Source: Clostridiales bacterium
GTDB lineage: Bacteria > Bacillota > Clostridia > Oscillospirales > Oscillospiraceae
Direction of reading: 5' to 3'
Assembly: GCA_012838665.1 (NCBI GenBank)
Contig: DUOX01000012.1
Coordinates: 1 to 64,000, forward strand
DNA length: 64,000 nucleotides
Under the pieces are notes generated by a model. It did not search any database, had not been told where the DNA came from, and was given only the letters and a program-made list of their open reading frames with translations. The position numbers were made by a program, and so were the translations under genes. Shown here in pieces: positions 8,089-17,301 of this stretch (position 1 is its first letter; each line of letters starts with the position of its first letter).

Positions 8089-10080
8089 ATGAGAAAATAT
8101 GAGCATCTAGCCCAGTCCATCCGTGTAGGAAACATGACCCTGAAGAACCGCATCATGATGGTTGCCATGCACCATCTATACACGGAAAACGGCCTGCCTA
8201 CTTCCCGTTTCAACGAATACTACTGGAAGAGGGCGGAAGGCGGCTGCGCACTGGTGGTGGTGGGTGCCTGCCGCTTCGACGACTATGGGGCAAAAGCCTC
8301 CACCATGAGCCTCCGCGACGACAGCTGTATTCCCGCTTATCAGGATTTTATAGACGGCATGCACCGCCGGGACTGCAAGGTGGCCGTGCAGCTCTACCAC
8401 GCCGGGCGTTATATGAAGAAAGGCGACGTCATAGCCGATGACGAGGCCATAGGTCCCTCTCCGGTTTACACGCCTTATACCAAGGAAGTGGCCAGGGAAA
8501 TGGCCCGGGATGACATTGACCGGGTTATACGGGACTGGGCAGCCGGGGCCGCCAGGGCAAAGACCGCAGGCTTTGATGCCGTGGAGATATCCGCCTCCGC
8601 CGGCTATCTTATCACTCAGTTTTTATCCCCTCTCACCAACCTGCGCACGGACGAATACGGCGGCAGCTTTGAAAACCGCTGCCGCTTCCCCCTGGAGGTT
8701 ATTTCAGCCGTAAGAGAGGCCGTAGGCCCTGATTATCCCATACTCCTGCGCTATGGAACCCACGACCTGGTCCCCGGCTCCAACGGCTCCGAGGAGTGTC
8801 TGCGTTTTGCCAAGATAGCGGCAAAGCATGTGGACATGCTGGACCTTACCGGCGGCTGGCACGAGAGCCGGACGCCCCAGCTCACCGGGGAAACCCCGAG
8901 AGGCGCTTTCACTTATCTGGCCAAGGCCATTAAGGAGGCTGTGGACATTCCCGTCTCCGTGGCAAACCGCATGGGAGACCCCCGCACTGTCGAGGAGGCC
9001 GTGGCCCTGGGCTATTGCGACATCGTAGCCATGGGAAGGCCCCTGGTGGCCGACCCGGAACTGCCGGGCAAGCTCTTTTCGGGAAGGGAGCACCTCGTCC
9101 GCCGTTGCGTGGCCTGCAACCAGGGCTGCCTGGCCGGCACCTTTTTCGACAAGCCCGTCCGATGCCTGGTCAACGGCCTGGCAGGCAGGGAATACGAAAT
9201 TCCAGAGGTGCCCGCCAAAAAGCCCAAGAAAATCCTGATAGTGGGCGGCGGCCCCGCCGGCTGCGAGACCGCCATCAGGGCTGCAAGACGCGGGCATCAC
9301 GTGACCCTCTGGGAAAAAAGCGACTCCCTGGGCGGCCAATTGCGGCTCACTGCGTCCCTGCCCGCCAGAAGCGAATTTTCCGGCCTGATTCAATATCACA
9401 AAAACGCCCTGAAGGACGCAGGCGTAAAGGTGGAATTTGGCCGGGAGGCCAACGCCGACGAAATCCTGGTCTCCGGCTTTGACGAGGTGGTAATCGCCAC
9501 CGGCAGGGTGCATAAGCCCATAAAGATAAGAATAAAGGAAAATGCCCCTCCGGTCTATACGGCAGAGGAAATAATCACCGAAAACCCGGTGCTGGGAAAA
9601 AGAGTGGCCGTTATAGGTGGCAGTTTCGTGGGATTGGAAGTCGCCCGCAAACTGGCCATGGAGGGGAGCATATCTCCCGGCCAGCTCTTCTATCTCATGA
9701 GCTATAAGGTGGAATCCCCTGAAATACTTGAAGCCATGCTGAATTCCACCAGCCGCCATGTGGCGGTGTTTGAAAAGGGCAAGCTTGGGGCAGGTTATGA
9801 GCCGGGCATTGCCTGGCCGGTGTTGGGGGACCTGAAACGCTTTGGCGCAGAACTGTACAAGAATACCTCCGTTTTTGAAATAGACGAAAACGGAATAGTG
9901 ACAGCAGACTTTGCCTGGCCCTGCGACGCCGTGGTGGTTGCCGTGGGCCTGGAGCCCGGCAACCGGCTGTATGAAGAACTGAAAGACCGCATCCCCTGCC
10001 ATGTTTTGGGCAATGCAAAGTACCTGGGCAGGGCTATCAACGCCATAGAGGCGGCGGCCGAACTTGGCTGCCGGATATAA
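8089..10080 (+). CDS. NADH:flavin oxidoreductase, old-yellow-enzyme/FAD fusion (2,4-dienoyl-CoA reductase-like)
   Basis: A 663-residue flavoprotein of the FadH/BaiCD/enoate-reductase type. The N-terminal TIM barrel binds FMN; a CVACNQGC cluster plus a later cysteine (about residue 361) carries a 4Fe-4S centre; then come a FAD-binding Rossmann fold (ILIVGGGPAGCE) and an NAD(P)-binding one (VAVIGGSFVGLE). Such enzymes reduce activated C=C bonds in anaerobes; the substrate cannot be read from sequence. The ATG at 8089 has AGGAGGAGG seven bases upstream, so an in-frame TTG at 8083 is not used. It stands alone with its own terminator. Confidence 0.88.
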   Translation: MRKYEHLAQSIRVGNMTLKNRIMMVAMHHLYTENGLPTSRFNEYYWKRAEGGCALVVVGACRFDDYGAKASTMSLRDDSCIPAYQDFIDGMHRRDCKVAVQLYHAGRYMKKGDVIADDEAIGPSPVYTPYTKEVAREMARDDIDRVIRDWAAGAARAKTAGFDAVEISASAGYLITQFLSPLTNLRTDEYGGSFENRCRFPLEVISAVREAVGPDYPILLRYGTHDLVPGSNGSEECLRFAKIAAKHVDMLDLTGGWHESRTPQLTGETPRGAFTYLAKAIKEAVDIPVSVANRMGDPRTVEEAVALGYCDIVAMGRPLVADPELPGKLFSGREHLVRRCVACNQGCLAGTFFDKPVRCLVNGLAGREYEIPEVPAKKPKKILIVGGGPAGCETAIRAARRGHHVTLWEKSDSLGGQLRLTASLPARSEFSGLIQYHKNALKDAGVKVEFGREANADEILVSGFDEVVIATGRVHKPIKIRIKENAPPVYTAEEIITENPVLGKRVAVIGGSFVGLEVARKLAMEGSISPGQLFYLMSYKVESPEILEAMLNSTSRHVAVFEKGKLGAGYEPGIAWPVLGDLKRFGAELYKNTSVFEIDENGIVTADFAWPCDAVVVAVGLEPGNRLYEELKDRIPCHVLGNAKYLGRAINAIEAAAELGCRI

Positions 10081-10100
10081 AAACATACTCATTTAATAAT

Positions 10101-10129
10101 AAAACACCGTCCCCGCGGACGGTGTTTTT
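10101..10129 (+). terminator. Intrinsic terminator of the flavin oxidoreductase gene
   Basis: A GC-rich stem AACACCGTCC/GGACGGTGTT with a four-base loop, flanked by A-run and T-run, so it could also work on the minus strand. Confidence 0.85.
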
Positions 10130-10180
10130 AACTGCCCGAAAAAACTGTATTCTTAATTCCAGCCGGAGATAAATAAGAGA

Positions 10181-10200
10181 GCGCCGTCCCGGGACGGCGC
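10181..10200 (-). terminator. Terminator for the HAD gene
   Basis: Perfect 20-base palindrome of GCGCCGTCCC and its complement, followed by T's on the plus strand and by TCTCTTATTT on the minus strand. It closes the convergent pair and mainly serves the minus-strand HAD gene. Confidence 0.7.
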
Positions 10201-10214
10201 TTTTCTGCATGTTC

Positions 10215-10865
10215 TTAATTATCGAGAAGCAGCTGAGACAGAGCCTCCACTGTGGGCGCATATAGCTCCGCCTCCTGAAGTTCATCAGGCTGCGCATAAC
10301 CATAACCCACGCCTATGCAGGCGATTCCGAAATGGGCCGCCCCTTCCACGTCGTACACCCGGTCGCCCACCATGACCGTGCCGGCCTTTTGCTCCTCGGT
10401 AATTCCCATTTTCCTGAATACCTCCTCCATAATCTGAATTTTGGAGGCCCTTTTCCCCTCTAGGTCCCCGCCTGCCACCTGGTCGAAGCAGTCCAGTATC
10501 CCGTAGTTTTTCAGTATTTCCTCCGCAAAGACCTGGGGTTTGGAGGTGGCTACGGCCACGGTCTTTCCTTGCCGCTTCAGTTTTCGGATTAACTCTTCAA
10601 CGCCGGGATACATGCGGTTTTCATATAACCCCTTTTCCACATAGCGCTGTCTGAACAACTCCCTTGCCTCCATGGCTTGTTCCAAAGTGAGGCCGTATCC
10701 TTCCATAAACGCCTCTATCAGCGGAGGCCCGACAAAACATTTCAGGTCTTCCAGATCGGGTACATCTATGCCAAAGTGCCTAAGGGCGTACTGAGCGCAT
10801 TTTGCAATCCCGTATCCGCTGTCGCTGATGGTGCCGTCCATATCAAAAATGACAATGTTAAACAT
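10215..10865 (-). CDS. HAD-superfamily hydrolase (phosphoglycolate phosphatase-like)
   Basis: A 216-residue haloacid dehalogenase-type phosphatase. All four HAD motifs are visible: DMDGT with nucleophile D8 and acid D10, the T of VATSKP, the lysine of GKRASK, and GDRVYDVEGA. An alpha-helical cap lies between motifs I and II. It resembles Gph/PpaX-type enzymes acting on phosphoglycolate or small phosphate esters; the substrate is not determinable. AAGGAG precedes the start. Confidence 0.85.
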   Translation of the reverse strand: MFNIVIFDMDGTISDSGYGIAKCAQYALRHFGIDVPDLEDLKCFVGPPLIEAFMEGYGLTLEQAMEARELFRQRYVEKGLYENRMYPGVEELIRKLKRQGKTVAVATSKPQVFAEEILKNYGILDCFDQVAGGDLEGKRASKIQIMEEVFRKMGITEEQKAGTVMVGDRVYDVEGAAHFGIACIGVGYGYAQPDELQEAELYAPTVEALSQLLLDN

Positions 10866-11039
10866 TCATTTCTCCTTGCTGTTAATCTGTGGCTAAAGTT
10901 CCATAACTCTCATTTTTTCAGGAATTATACTATCTTCCTTCCGCAATTGTCAATTTTGCGTTAGCCTGCATATTCTAATAGTGCAGATATAAACGCTTTA
11001 ATAGGTTTTTTAACATGTGCTTTCAGGAAGGTTGGCTAT

Positions 11040-12116
11040 ATGGAAACAGGAAAAGAAGTAAAATTTTTTCTGGGGGCAAACTCAAAAGACGGGTTTTACT
11101 CCCTTTACGATGACTTTGTCAGCCCCGAAAGCGGGGATTTTCTATGGGTGATAAAGGGCGGACCAGGCAGCGGCAAGTCCAGCTTCATGAGAAAAATAGG
11201 TTCCGCAGCTGAGAAGAGGGGTCTGGTGGTTGAATACATTCACTGTTCCGCAGACCCTGATTCCCTTGACGGCATATATATTCCCGAAAAGAAAGTGGCA
11301 TATGTGGACGGCACCGCACCTCACGTGCAGGAGCCTAAATACCCGGGGATACGGGATCAATACCTGGACCTGGGGACATTTTATAGAAGTGAGGAAATGG
11401 CGCATCTATTGCCGGAACTTTCCGAATTGAAGAAAAAATATAAGGCCCTCTACGACAGGGCCTATGCGTCCCTGGCCGCCGCGGCGGCGGTTTCTATAGT
11501 TGGTTATCCGACAATTACGGGAGAGCAGGAGAGCAAAACGGTACTGCGCCGCGCCAGCGGGGCGGCTGCCCGGGAATTTGGCAAAAAGGCAGGCGGTTCG
11601 GGCGGGTTGCGTCGTCGGTTTTTAAGCGCCATCACCTGCAAGGGCCGAATCTTTTTGGAAAAAACAATAGACAGCCTGTGTGACAGGGTATATACCCTGG
11701 ACAATGAATACGGTCTGGCTGATGTCTATATTTCAAGGATTATCCAGGAGGCCTCCCGCCGTGGCCTTGACTGCATACTCTGCCCTGACCCCTTGTCTCC
11801 TGAAAAGATGGAGGCTCTGTTGGTGCCGGATCTCCGCCTCGGCTTTGTGACCATCAGCTCCCGGCGGGGATATGGCGGTGAAGCTTACCGGCATATACGC
11901 CTGGATGCAATTATACCTTCTGAAAGAATAAGAGAGATGCGCCCCCGGTTCAGAAGCGCCGCAAAACTCCGGGATGAATTGTTACAGGAGGCGGTTAACA
12001 CCCTTGCCGAGGCCAAGGCAATCCACGACCAAATGGAGCGGCTCTATAATCCACATTTGGATTTTTCCGGACTCTACGAGTTGGCTGACAAACATATTGA
12101 ATTGCTGTTAAAATAA
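11040..12116 (+). CDS. P-loop ATPase-like protein (PRK06851-type), degenerate second half
   Basis: A 358-residue protein of the family of duplicated P-loop domains seen in spore-forming Firmicutes. The first half carries a good Walker A, GGPGSGKSS (about residues 40-48), and an HCSADPDSLDGIYIPE segment. The second half (from about residue 205) repeats the same layout (a DRVYTLDNEYG stretch, then ILCPDPLSPEKMEALLVPD) but the glycine-rich loop and lysine are gone, so only the first site can bind nucleotide normally. Function unknown. Start preceded by AGGAAGG. Single gene with its own terminator. Confidence 0.75.
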   Translation: METGKEVKFFLGANSKDGFYSLYDDFVSPESGDFLWVIKGGPGSGKSSFMRKIGSAAEKRGLVVEYIHCSADPDSLDGIYIPEKKVAYVDGTAPHVQEPKYPGIRDQYLDLGTFYRSEEMAHLLPELSELKKKYKALYDRAYASLAAAAAVSIVGYPTITGEQESKTVLRRASGAAAREFGKKAGGSGGLRRRFLSAITCKGRIFLEKTIDSLCDRVYTLDNEYGLADVYISRIIQEASRRGLDCILCPDPLSPEKMEALLVPDLRLGFVTISSRRGYGGEAYRHIRLDAIIPSERIREMRPRFRSAAKLRDELLQEAVNTLAEAKAIHDQMERLYNPHLDFSGLYELADKHIELLLK

Positions 12117-12121
12117 AAAAG

Positions 12122-12140
12122 AGGGGTTAACCCCTTTTTT
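12122..12140 (+). terminator. Intrinsic terminator of the P-loop gene
   Basis: Palindrome AGGGGTTAACCCCT followed by a run of T's, directly after the stop codon. Confidence 0.8.
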
Positions 12141-12170
12141 ATTTTAACATTATGTACGCTTTAGGATGAA

Positions 12171-12204
12171 CGCTTTAGGCTGTCGAAATCGACAGCCTAA
12201 AGCG
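12171..12204 (-). terminator. Long-stem terminator after the xdh operon
   Basis: A perfect 16-bp stem (CGCTTTAGGCTGTCGA and its complement) with a tiny AA loop. T's follow on the plus strand; it ends 12 bases short of the xdhC stop and probably blocks readthrough from both sides. Confidence 0.7.
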
Positions 12205-12215
12205 TTTTTAAAGGA

Positions 12216-12698
12216 TTATTCTCCATTATCCCGGCGGTTAATGGCTTTTTCCAGAGCCGTCAGGATATTTTCATACCCCGTGCACCTGCAGAGATGCCCG
12301 CTGATTTCATACCGCAGTTCCTGCCTTGTATACTTTTTCCCGGAGTTTAGCAGGGAAAGGGCGGTCATGATGAGGCCCGGGGTGCAAAAACCGCACTGGA
12401 CCGCCGCCTCCTCCACGAAGGCCTGTTGTATTGGATGGAGCAGCCCGTCCTTGCCCTTCAGGCCTTCCACCGTCACTATGCTCTTGCCCTCCGCCCAAAC
12501 CGCAAGGTAAATGCAGGAGTTATAGCACTCGCCGTCTATGAGCACGTTGCAGGCGCCGCACTCCCCCACCTGGCAGCCTATTTTTACGCTGGTTAGGGCG
12601 TAGTCGTCCCTCAGCATATCCGCCAGGGAGGCCCGGACATCCACTGTTTTTTCCACCGGCACCCCGTTTACGGTGCATCTTACTGTCTTTGTCCTCAT
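12216..12698 (-). CDS. xdhC: Xanthine dehydrogenase-family iron-sulfur subunit
   Basis: Small electron-transfer subunit of a molybdenum hydroxylase, 160 residues. The N-terminal plant-type 2Fe-2S site is GCQVGECGACNVLIDGECYNSC split as C-x4-C-x2-C-x11-C, and the C-terminal helical 2Fe-2S site is CGFCTPG...CRCTGYENI. It passes electrons from the molybdopterin centre to the FAD subunit. Its start overlaps the end of xdhB by four bases (ATGA), so it is the last gene of a coupled guaD-xdhA-xdhB-xdhC operon. Confidence 0.93.
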   Translation of the reverse strand: MRTKTVRCTVNGVPVEKTVDVRASLADMLRDDYALTSVKIGCQVGECGACNVLIDGECYNSCIYLAVWAEGKSIVTVEGLKGKDGLLHPIQQAFVEEAAVQCGFCTPGLIMTALSLLNSGKKYTRQELRYEISGHLCRCTGYENILTALEKAINRRDNGE

Positions 12699-13579
12699 TG
12701 CAGCTCACCTCCCGCCAGCTTTATGGATTCTATAAGCGCCCACTTCGCCATTTCCTTTGCGATATGGGTGCGAAATTCCCTGGTGGCCCTCCAGCTTGTG
12801 CGGGGGTTAATGTCCGCCTGCGCGGCGGCGGCGAATTCCTCCACCGTTTCCAAACTTACGGCCTTTCCCCGGGCCGCCGCCTCCGCCGTGGGCGCTCTCC
12901 GGGGCACGGGGCCCGTCACGCCGAAGGCTATGCGGGCATCGGAAATGGCCTTTTTATCCTCCGACAGCTTTACATTGACGCTGCAGCCTATTGTGGCAAT
13001 GTCCATGGCCCTGCGCATTGAGTATTTTATAAAGTGGCCGAAATAACCGGAATAGCTTTCTTTTTTTATAAGAATAGCCGTTAAAATCTCAGCTGGCTTC
13101 AAATCCACCTTTCCGGCGCCCAGGTAGAAGTCCTCGATATGCAGTAGCCGCACTCCCGAGGGGCCCGTCAGCTCCAGCCGGGCGTCCCAGGCCAGAAGGG
13201 TGGAGGCGGAATCAGCGGAGGTCACACCGTTGCAGATATTGCCGCCTATGGTGGCAATATTGCGGATTTGGGGGCCTCCCGCCTGGGAAAGGGCCTGGGC
13301 TAAAACACCAAAATTCTCCTGGATAACGGGAGATTTTATGACATTGGAAAAGCTGGTCAGGGGCAGTATGCACAAAGTGCCGTCCTCCTTAATGGAAACG
13401 CCCCTGAGCTCATCCAGCGTAAATATGCTCACAAGCTCCAGGCCGGTCTCTTTGCCTTCCCGTATCTTGATAAGCAGGTCGCTGCCTCCCGCAATTATTT
13501 TTGCTTTTGGGTGCTGGCAGAGCAGCTCTATGGCATTGGAAACGGACCGGGCCTCATATAAGACTTCAAAATCAAACAT
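12695..13579 (-). CDS. xdhB: Xanthine dehydrogenase-family FAD-binding subunit
   Basis: 294-residue FAD subunit of the three-part molybdenum hydroxylase (CoxM/XdhB family). The FAD pyrophosphate is held by AGGSDLLIKIREGK near residue 31 and by TIGGNICNG near residue 108. The C-terminal CO-dehydrogenase-flavoprotein domain follows. It lies 12 bases after xdhA and overlaps xdhC. Electron acceptor (NAD+ or another) cannot be read. Confidence 0.93.
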   Translation of the reverse strand: MFDFEVLYEARSVSNAIELLCQHPKAKIIAGGSDLLIKIREGKETGLELVSIFTLDELRGVSIKEDGTLCILPLTSFSNVIKSPVIQENFGVLAQALSQAGGPQIRNIATIGGNICNGVTSADSASTLLAWDARLELTGPSGVRLLHIEDFYLGAGKVDLKPAEILTAILIKKESYSGYFGHFIKYSMRRAMDIATIGCSVNVKLSEDKKAISDARIAFGVTGPVPRRAPTAEAAARGKAVSLETVEEFAAAAQADINPRTSWRATREFRTHIAKEMAKWALIESIKLAGGELQ

Positions 13580-13591
13580 GTCTAGCCCCCC

Positions 13592-15874
13592 TTATATAAG
13601 TCCTTCCTCTTTGAAGCGTTCAAAGAGGATATGAGGTGTCATGGGGATATTGTCTATAGCTACCCCGGTGGCGTGCAAAATGGCATTTCTGATGGCCGGG
13701 GCGCCGGGTACCGCCGGGGGCTCGCCCAGAGCTTTGGTGCCAAAGGGGCTGGTGGGCTCCGGGTTTTCCACAAAGTCCGCTCCCAAATCCGGATGGTCAA
13801 TGGCAGTCGGGATTTTATAGTCCAAAAAGTTGTTGTTAAGGGGCCGCCCCGTCTTTTCATCAAACAAAAGCTGCTCCCCCAATGCGTACCCCAGCGCCAT
13901 GCTCATGCCCCCGTGGACCTGGGCCTCCGCCAGCTTCGGGTTTATAAGGGTCCCGCAGTCGTGGACATTTACAATATTGAGAACCTTTACCCGGCACATG
14001 GGTATGTCCACTTCCACTTCCGCAAAGGAGCAGCCGAAGGAATAGGCGTTGCTCTTGCACTGGTATGTGCTCTCCGCCGCAATATGTTCCGACTCTTCAA
14101 GGCTGTAAAGCACATGGGTGGCCAGCTCTCCTAAATTCATAAGGGCCTGCCCGGTTTCTTTGTGGACAATCTTCCCCTCCTTGATGTCCAGCATGTTTTC
14201 GGGAAGGCCGGAAAGCTTCGAGGCGTGTCTCAGGATTTTTGACTTCAGCATCTCCCCGGTCTGCTTTATTGCCATACCGCCCACATAGGTCTGCCGGGAG
14301 GCATAGGCACCAAGGCCGAAGGGGGTTGTGTCAGTGTCCTGGGTGGAGGCCACGTGAACCTTTTCAACCGGAATGCCTACGGTCTCCGCCGCCATCTGGG
14401 CAAAGACCGTGTCCGCCCCCTGGCCTATTTCCGTCTCGCCTATCATAAGCTGTATGCTGCCGTCCTGGTTGAGCACCATCCGGCAGGCGCTTACTTCAAG
14501 GGAAATGGGCCATACTCCGGTGTTATACCAGAACACGGACATGCCCACCCCGCGGCGCACCGGACCCGTCTGGTTCCGGTATTTTCTCCGCTTTTCCTCC
14601 CAGCCAATGTATCCCGATCCCTTTTGTATGCACTGGCCGTGGCTGTCATAATGATTTACGGTGCCGGCAAAATCATCAACAAAACCCACATCCATCAAAT
14701 TCTTCTTTCTCAGCTGGATGGGGTCCATCCCCAGCATAACCGCTATGTCTTCGATATGGCTCTCCATGGCAAAAGTGACCTGGGGCATGCCGTAGGCCCG
14801 CATGGCCCCCGCCACCGGGGTATTGGTAAATACCGTATAAGCGTCGAATTTATAGGCCTTGCACTTGTAAAGCTGGGCAAAACCGCTGGTTGCCTTGGCG
14901 GCTATGCTGTGACCATGGGAGGCGTAAGCCCCCTGCTTTGAATACTCTTCCATGCTCCGGGCCACAAAGGTGCCGTCCCGACGGAAATATGTGACCAGGC
15001 GGTAGCGGATGGCATGGCGCACCCGGCTGCATGTGAAGGTCTCCTCGCGACTCATGTCTATCTTCACCGGCCGGCCCCCCACTACGGTGGTGAGATAGGC
15101 GCAGAGGGGCTCGTACAGGGCGTCCTGCTTGTTGCCGAAGCCCCCCCCGATGTAGGGCTTTATGATGCGCACCTTCCCCCAGGGCCAGCCCAGTGCCTGG
15201 CCCACAATACGCCGCACAATGTGGGGTATCTGAGTGGAGCTGATAACCGTCACCCGGCCGCCTTCCATATAGGCGCAGCAGACATGGTTCTCAATATGGC
15301 AGTGCTGGACTACAGGCGTGTCATACCACTTGTCAAGGCAGAGAAGACCCGGTTCCGAAACGGCTTCCTCCCAGTCGCCCCAGGAGTCGCTTGTGTGGGC
15401 AAGTATGTTGTTGGGGTAGGCCTCGTGTAGCTGGGGAGCCCCCTCCTGCATGGCTTCCACCTGGTCCAGCACAAAGGGATATTCCTCGTACTCCACCTTG
15501 CAAAGACGGGCGGCCCGGGCGGCGGCAATATCGTCTGTGGCAATTACCGCTGCCACATCGTCGCCGTAGAATCTGACCCTGTCGGTGAGCATAAGCCTGT
15601 CTGCCACATCCTGGTGGGCTGGGTCAGTAGACCAGGGATGCCCGGCTGTGGGAAAATAGTTTTTGGGGACGTCAAAGCAGGTTACAATCTTTACCACCCC
15701 CGGGACCTTTTCCGCCTCGGAGGTATCTATGGACAGGACCCGTCCGTGGGCAATTGTGCTGCGGACTATTTTTGCGCTCAGGGTACCGGGCGGGAAAATA
15801 TCCGCCGTATACTTGGCCATGCCCGTGACCTTATCGACGGCGTCCACCCTTGTAACGGATTTTCCAACGCTCAT
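13592..15874 (-). CDS. xdhA: Xanthine dehydrogenase-family molybdenum-binding subunit
   Basis: Catalytic 760-residue subunit that binds molybdopterin and hydroxylates purines (hypoxanthine to xanthine to urate, or the reverse direction in some anaerobes). Landmarks are GGGFGNKQD near residue 242, AMRAYGMPQ with the substrate arginine, QGADTVFAQM, and the catalytic-glutamate segment KALGEPPAVPGAP close to the C-terminus. Substrate is inferred from family and from the adjoining guanine deaminase, 36 bases upstream in the same operon. A nicotinate- or other heterocycle-hydroxylase remains possible. Confidence 0.9.
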   Translation of the reverse strand: MSVGKSVTRVDAVDKVTGMAKYTADIFPPGTLSAKIVRSTIAHGRVLSIDTSEAEKVPGVVKIVTCFDVPKNYFPTAGHPWSTDPAHQDVADRLMLTDRVRFYGDDVAAVIATDDIAAARAARLCKVEYEEYPFVLDQVEAMQEGAPQLHEAYPNNILAHTSDSWGDWEEAVSEPGLLCLDKWYDTPVVQHCHIENHVCCAYMEGGRVTVISSTQIPHIVRRIVGQALGWPWGKVRIIKPYIGGGFGNKQDALYEPLCAYLTTVVGGRPVKIDMSREETFTCSRVRHAIRYRLVTYFRRDGTFVARSMEEYSKQGAYASHGHSIAAKATSGFAQLYKCKAYKFDAYTVFTNTPVAGAMRAYGMPQVTFAMESHIEDIAVMLGMDPIQLRKKNLMDVGFVDDFAGTVNHYDSHGQCIQKGSGYIGWEEKRRKYRNQTGPVRRGVGMSVFWYNTGVWPISLEVSACRMVLNQDGSIQLMIGETEIGQGADTVFAQMAAETVGIPVEKVHVASTQDTDTTPFGLGAYASRQTYVGGMAIKQTGEMLKSKILRHASKLSGLPENMLDIKEGKIVHKETGQALMNLGELATHVLYSLEESEHIAAESTYQCKSNAYSFGCSFAEVEVDIPMCRVKVLNIVNVHDCGTLINPKLAEAQVHGGMSMALGYALGEQLLFDEKTGRPLNNNFLDYKIPTAIDHPDLGADFVENPEPTSPFGTKALGEPPAVPGAPAIRNAILHATGVAIDNIPMTPHILFERFKEEGLI

Positions 15875-15910
15875 ATGCCTGACCTCCGTATGTATGGAAT
15901 TGGTTTTAAA

Positions 15911-17176
15911 TCAAAACAACCGTCTGCCTGCCACAAACTTTGCGCAGACATTCCAGCTGCTGGAAAGATATATTATTTTTTCAAAGCGTTTTTCCAGGTC
16001 CTGTTCGCCCCTGGTATTGATGTCCCTGTCGTCAATGACCACGGCGTCAAACTCATACCCCGGCTCAAAGGCCCCGACCTTTCCGAAAAATGAGCCGCCG
16101 CCCCGGGTGGCAAGATAAAATGCCTCGACAGTCTTTAAGGGTTTAAATTCCTCCGACCCCAGCCTCCACAAAAGTTTGGATAGGCCAAGGGCCTGGCGGA
16201 TTACCTCCGCCATGTCCAGAGTATGTCCTCCCGAGACATCGGTTCCTAGTCCCACATTCAGGCCTCTGTCCAAAAATTTGCGTACAGGGGCAATGCCGCT
16301 GCGTATGTTCACGTTGGAGGTGGGGCAATGAGCTATATATGTACCTCTGTCATGTATAATATCCATCTCGTCCTCTGTCAGATGCACACAGTGGGCCATG
16401 ATGGTTCTATCCCCCATGAGGCCGAATTTATCATACACCGAGGCATAGTTGGGGCAGTCCGGACACAGCTCCTGCACCCAGTCTATTTCCGATAGGTTTT
16501 CGGAGAGGTGGGACTGTATGGGCAGGTTATGCCGCTCTGATAAGACCCCAAGGCCCTCCAGCAGCTCATTGGAGCAACTGGGAACAAAGCGGGGCGTGAT
16601 AATCGGCGCGGTGCTCGAAAAACGCCCGTCAATTTCATCCAGCCAGCTTTCAACGGACTCAAGTGCAGCGGCGGAGTCATCTTCTTTCAGGTTATCGGGA
16701 CAGTTCCGGTCCATGCTCACCTTGCCTACCATTGAGCACAGGCCGCTTGCCTCCAGCTTTTCCATCAGGAGCATGGTGGATTCCTTATGTATGGTGCCGA
16801 ACACGCAGGCGCGGGTTGTGGCGCTCTTCAGAAGGTCTTCCACAAAGCGGGTATATTCCATGTCAGCATATGAAATATCGGCAAACCTAGCCTCCGTGGG
16901 AAAGGTCTGGGCCTCCAGCCAGTCTAAAAGCTCCATGTCCATGCCCAGGCCGCAATTCTGGTATTGGGGAGCATGGAGGTGCAGGTCCACATAGCCGGGA
17001 ATTATAATCATGTCTCCGAAATCGTAAACGGGAAGGTGGGAGAACTTCTCCGGCAAGACATCAAACACGCCCGCGCACAACCCGTTTTCGCAGACAGCGT
17101 AGGAATCGGTGCATAGTTTAAGCTCCGACAGAGCCGGGGTGTGAACTATATTACCGTGCAGGACAAATGTATTCAT
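15911..17176 (-). CDS. guaD: Guanine deaminase-type amidohydrolase
   Basis: Converts guanine to xanthine plus ammonia. The 421-residue TIM-barrel amidohydrolase has the metal site VDLHLHAPQ (about residues 62-70), the histidine of IQSHLSEN, MAHCVHLTEDE and the catalytic aspartate of GLGTDVSGG. HLHAPQ followed by a Q-Y segment fits guanine deaminase better than the SsnA or chlorohydrolase groups, though these are relatives. First gene of the guaD-xdhABC operon, with GGAAAGGAG before its start, so its product, xanthine, is the next enzyme's substrate. Confidence 0.87.
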   Translation of the reverse strand: MNTFVLHGNIVHTPALSELKLCTDSYAVCENGLCAGVFDVLPEKFSHLPVYDFGDMIIIPGYVDLHLHAPQYQNCGLGMDMELLDWLEAQTFPTEARFADISYADMEYTRFVEDLLKSATTRACVFGTIHKESTMLLMEKLEASGLCSMVGKVSMDRNCPDNLKEDDSAAALESVESWLDEIDGRFSSTAPIITPRFVPSCSNELLEGLGVLSERHNLPIQSHLSENLSEIDWVQELCPDCPNYASVYDKFGLMGDRTIMAHCVHLTEDEMDIIHDRGTYIAHCPTSNVNIRSGIAPVRKFLDRGLNVGLGTDVSGGHTLDMAEVIRQALGLSKLLWRLGSEEFKPLKTVEAFYLATRGGGSFFGKVGAFEPGYEFDAVVIDDRDINTRGEQDLEKRFEKIIYLSSSWNVCAKFVAGRRLF

Positions 17177-17208
17177 GGCGCGCTCCTTTCCCTATTTTTG
17201 TCATTAAT

Positions 17209-17237
17209 ATAATATTACAACATTTTCAATAAATCAA
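17209..17237 (-). promoter_or_regulatory. Promoter of the guaD-xdhABC operon
   Basis: On the minus strand TTGATT (17237-17232), a 17-base spacer and TATTAT (17214-17209). Its -35 box is separated by a single base from the -35 box of the opposite promoter. Confidence 0.55.
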
Positions 17238-17238
17238 C

Positions 17239-17267
17239 TTGTGTTATTGGAGAATTTATCGTATAAT
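17239..17267 (+). promoter_or_regulatory. Promoter of the PLP-enzyme operon
   Basis: TTGTGT at 17239-17244, a 17-base spacer and perfect TATAAT at 17262-17267. Back to back with the guaD promoter, which suggests joint control of the two purine operons. Confidence 0.6.
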
Positions 17268-17301
17268 ATGCCTACAAAAATGAATATGGGGGGTTGTATT
17301 A

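Noticed and set aside
8704..10092. 462-codon open frame on the minus strand
   Set aside because: Antisense to the flavin oxidoreductase, whose cofactor motifs are all intact on the plus strand.
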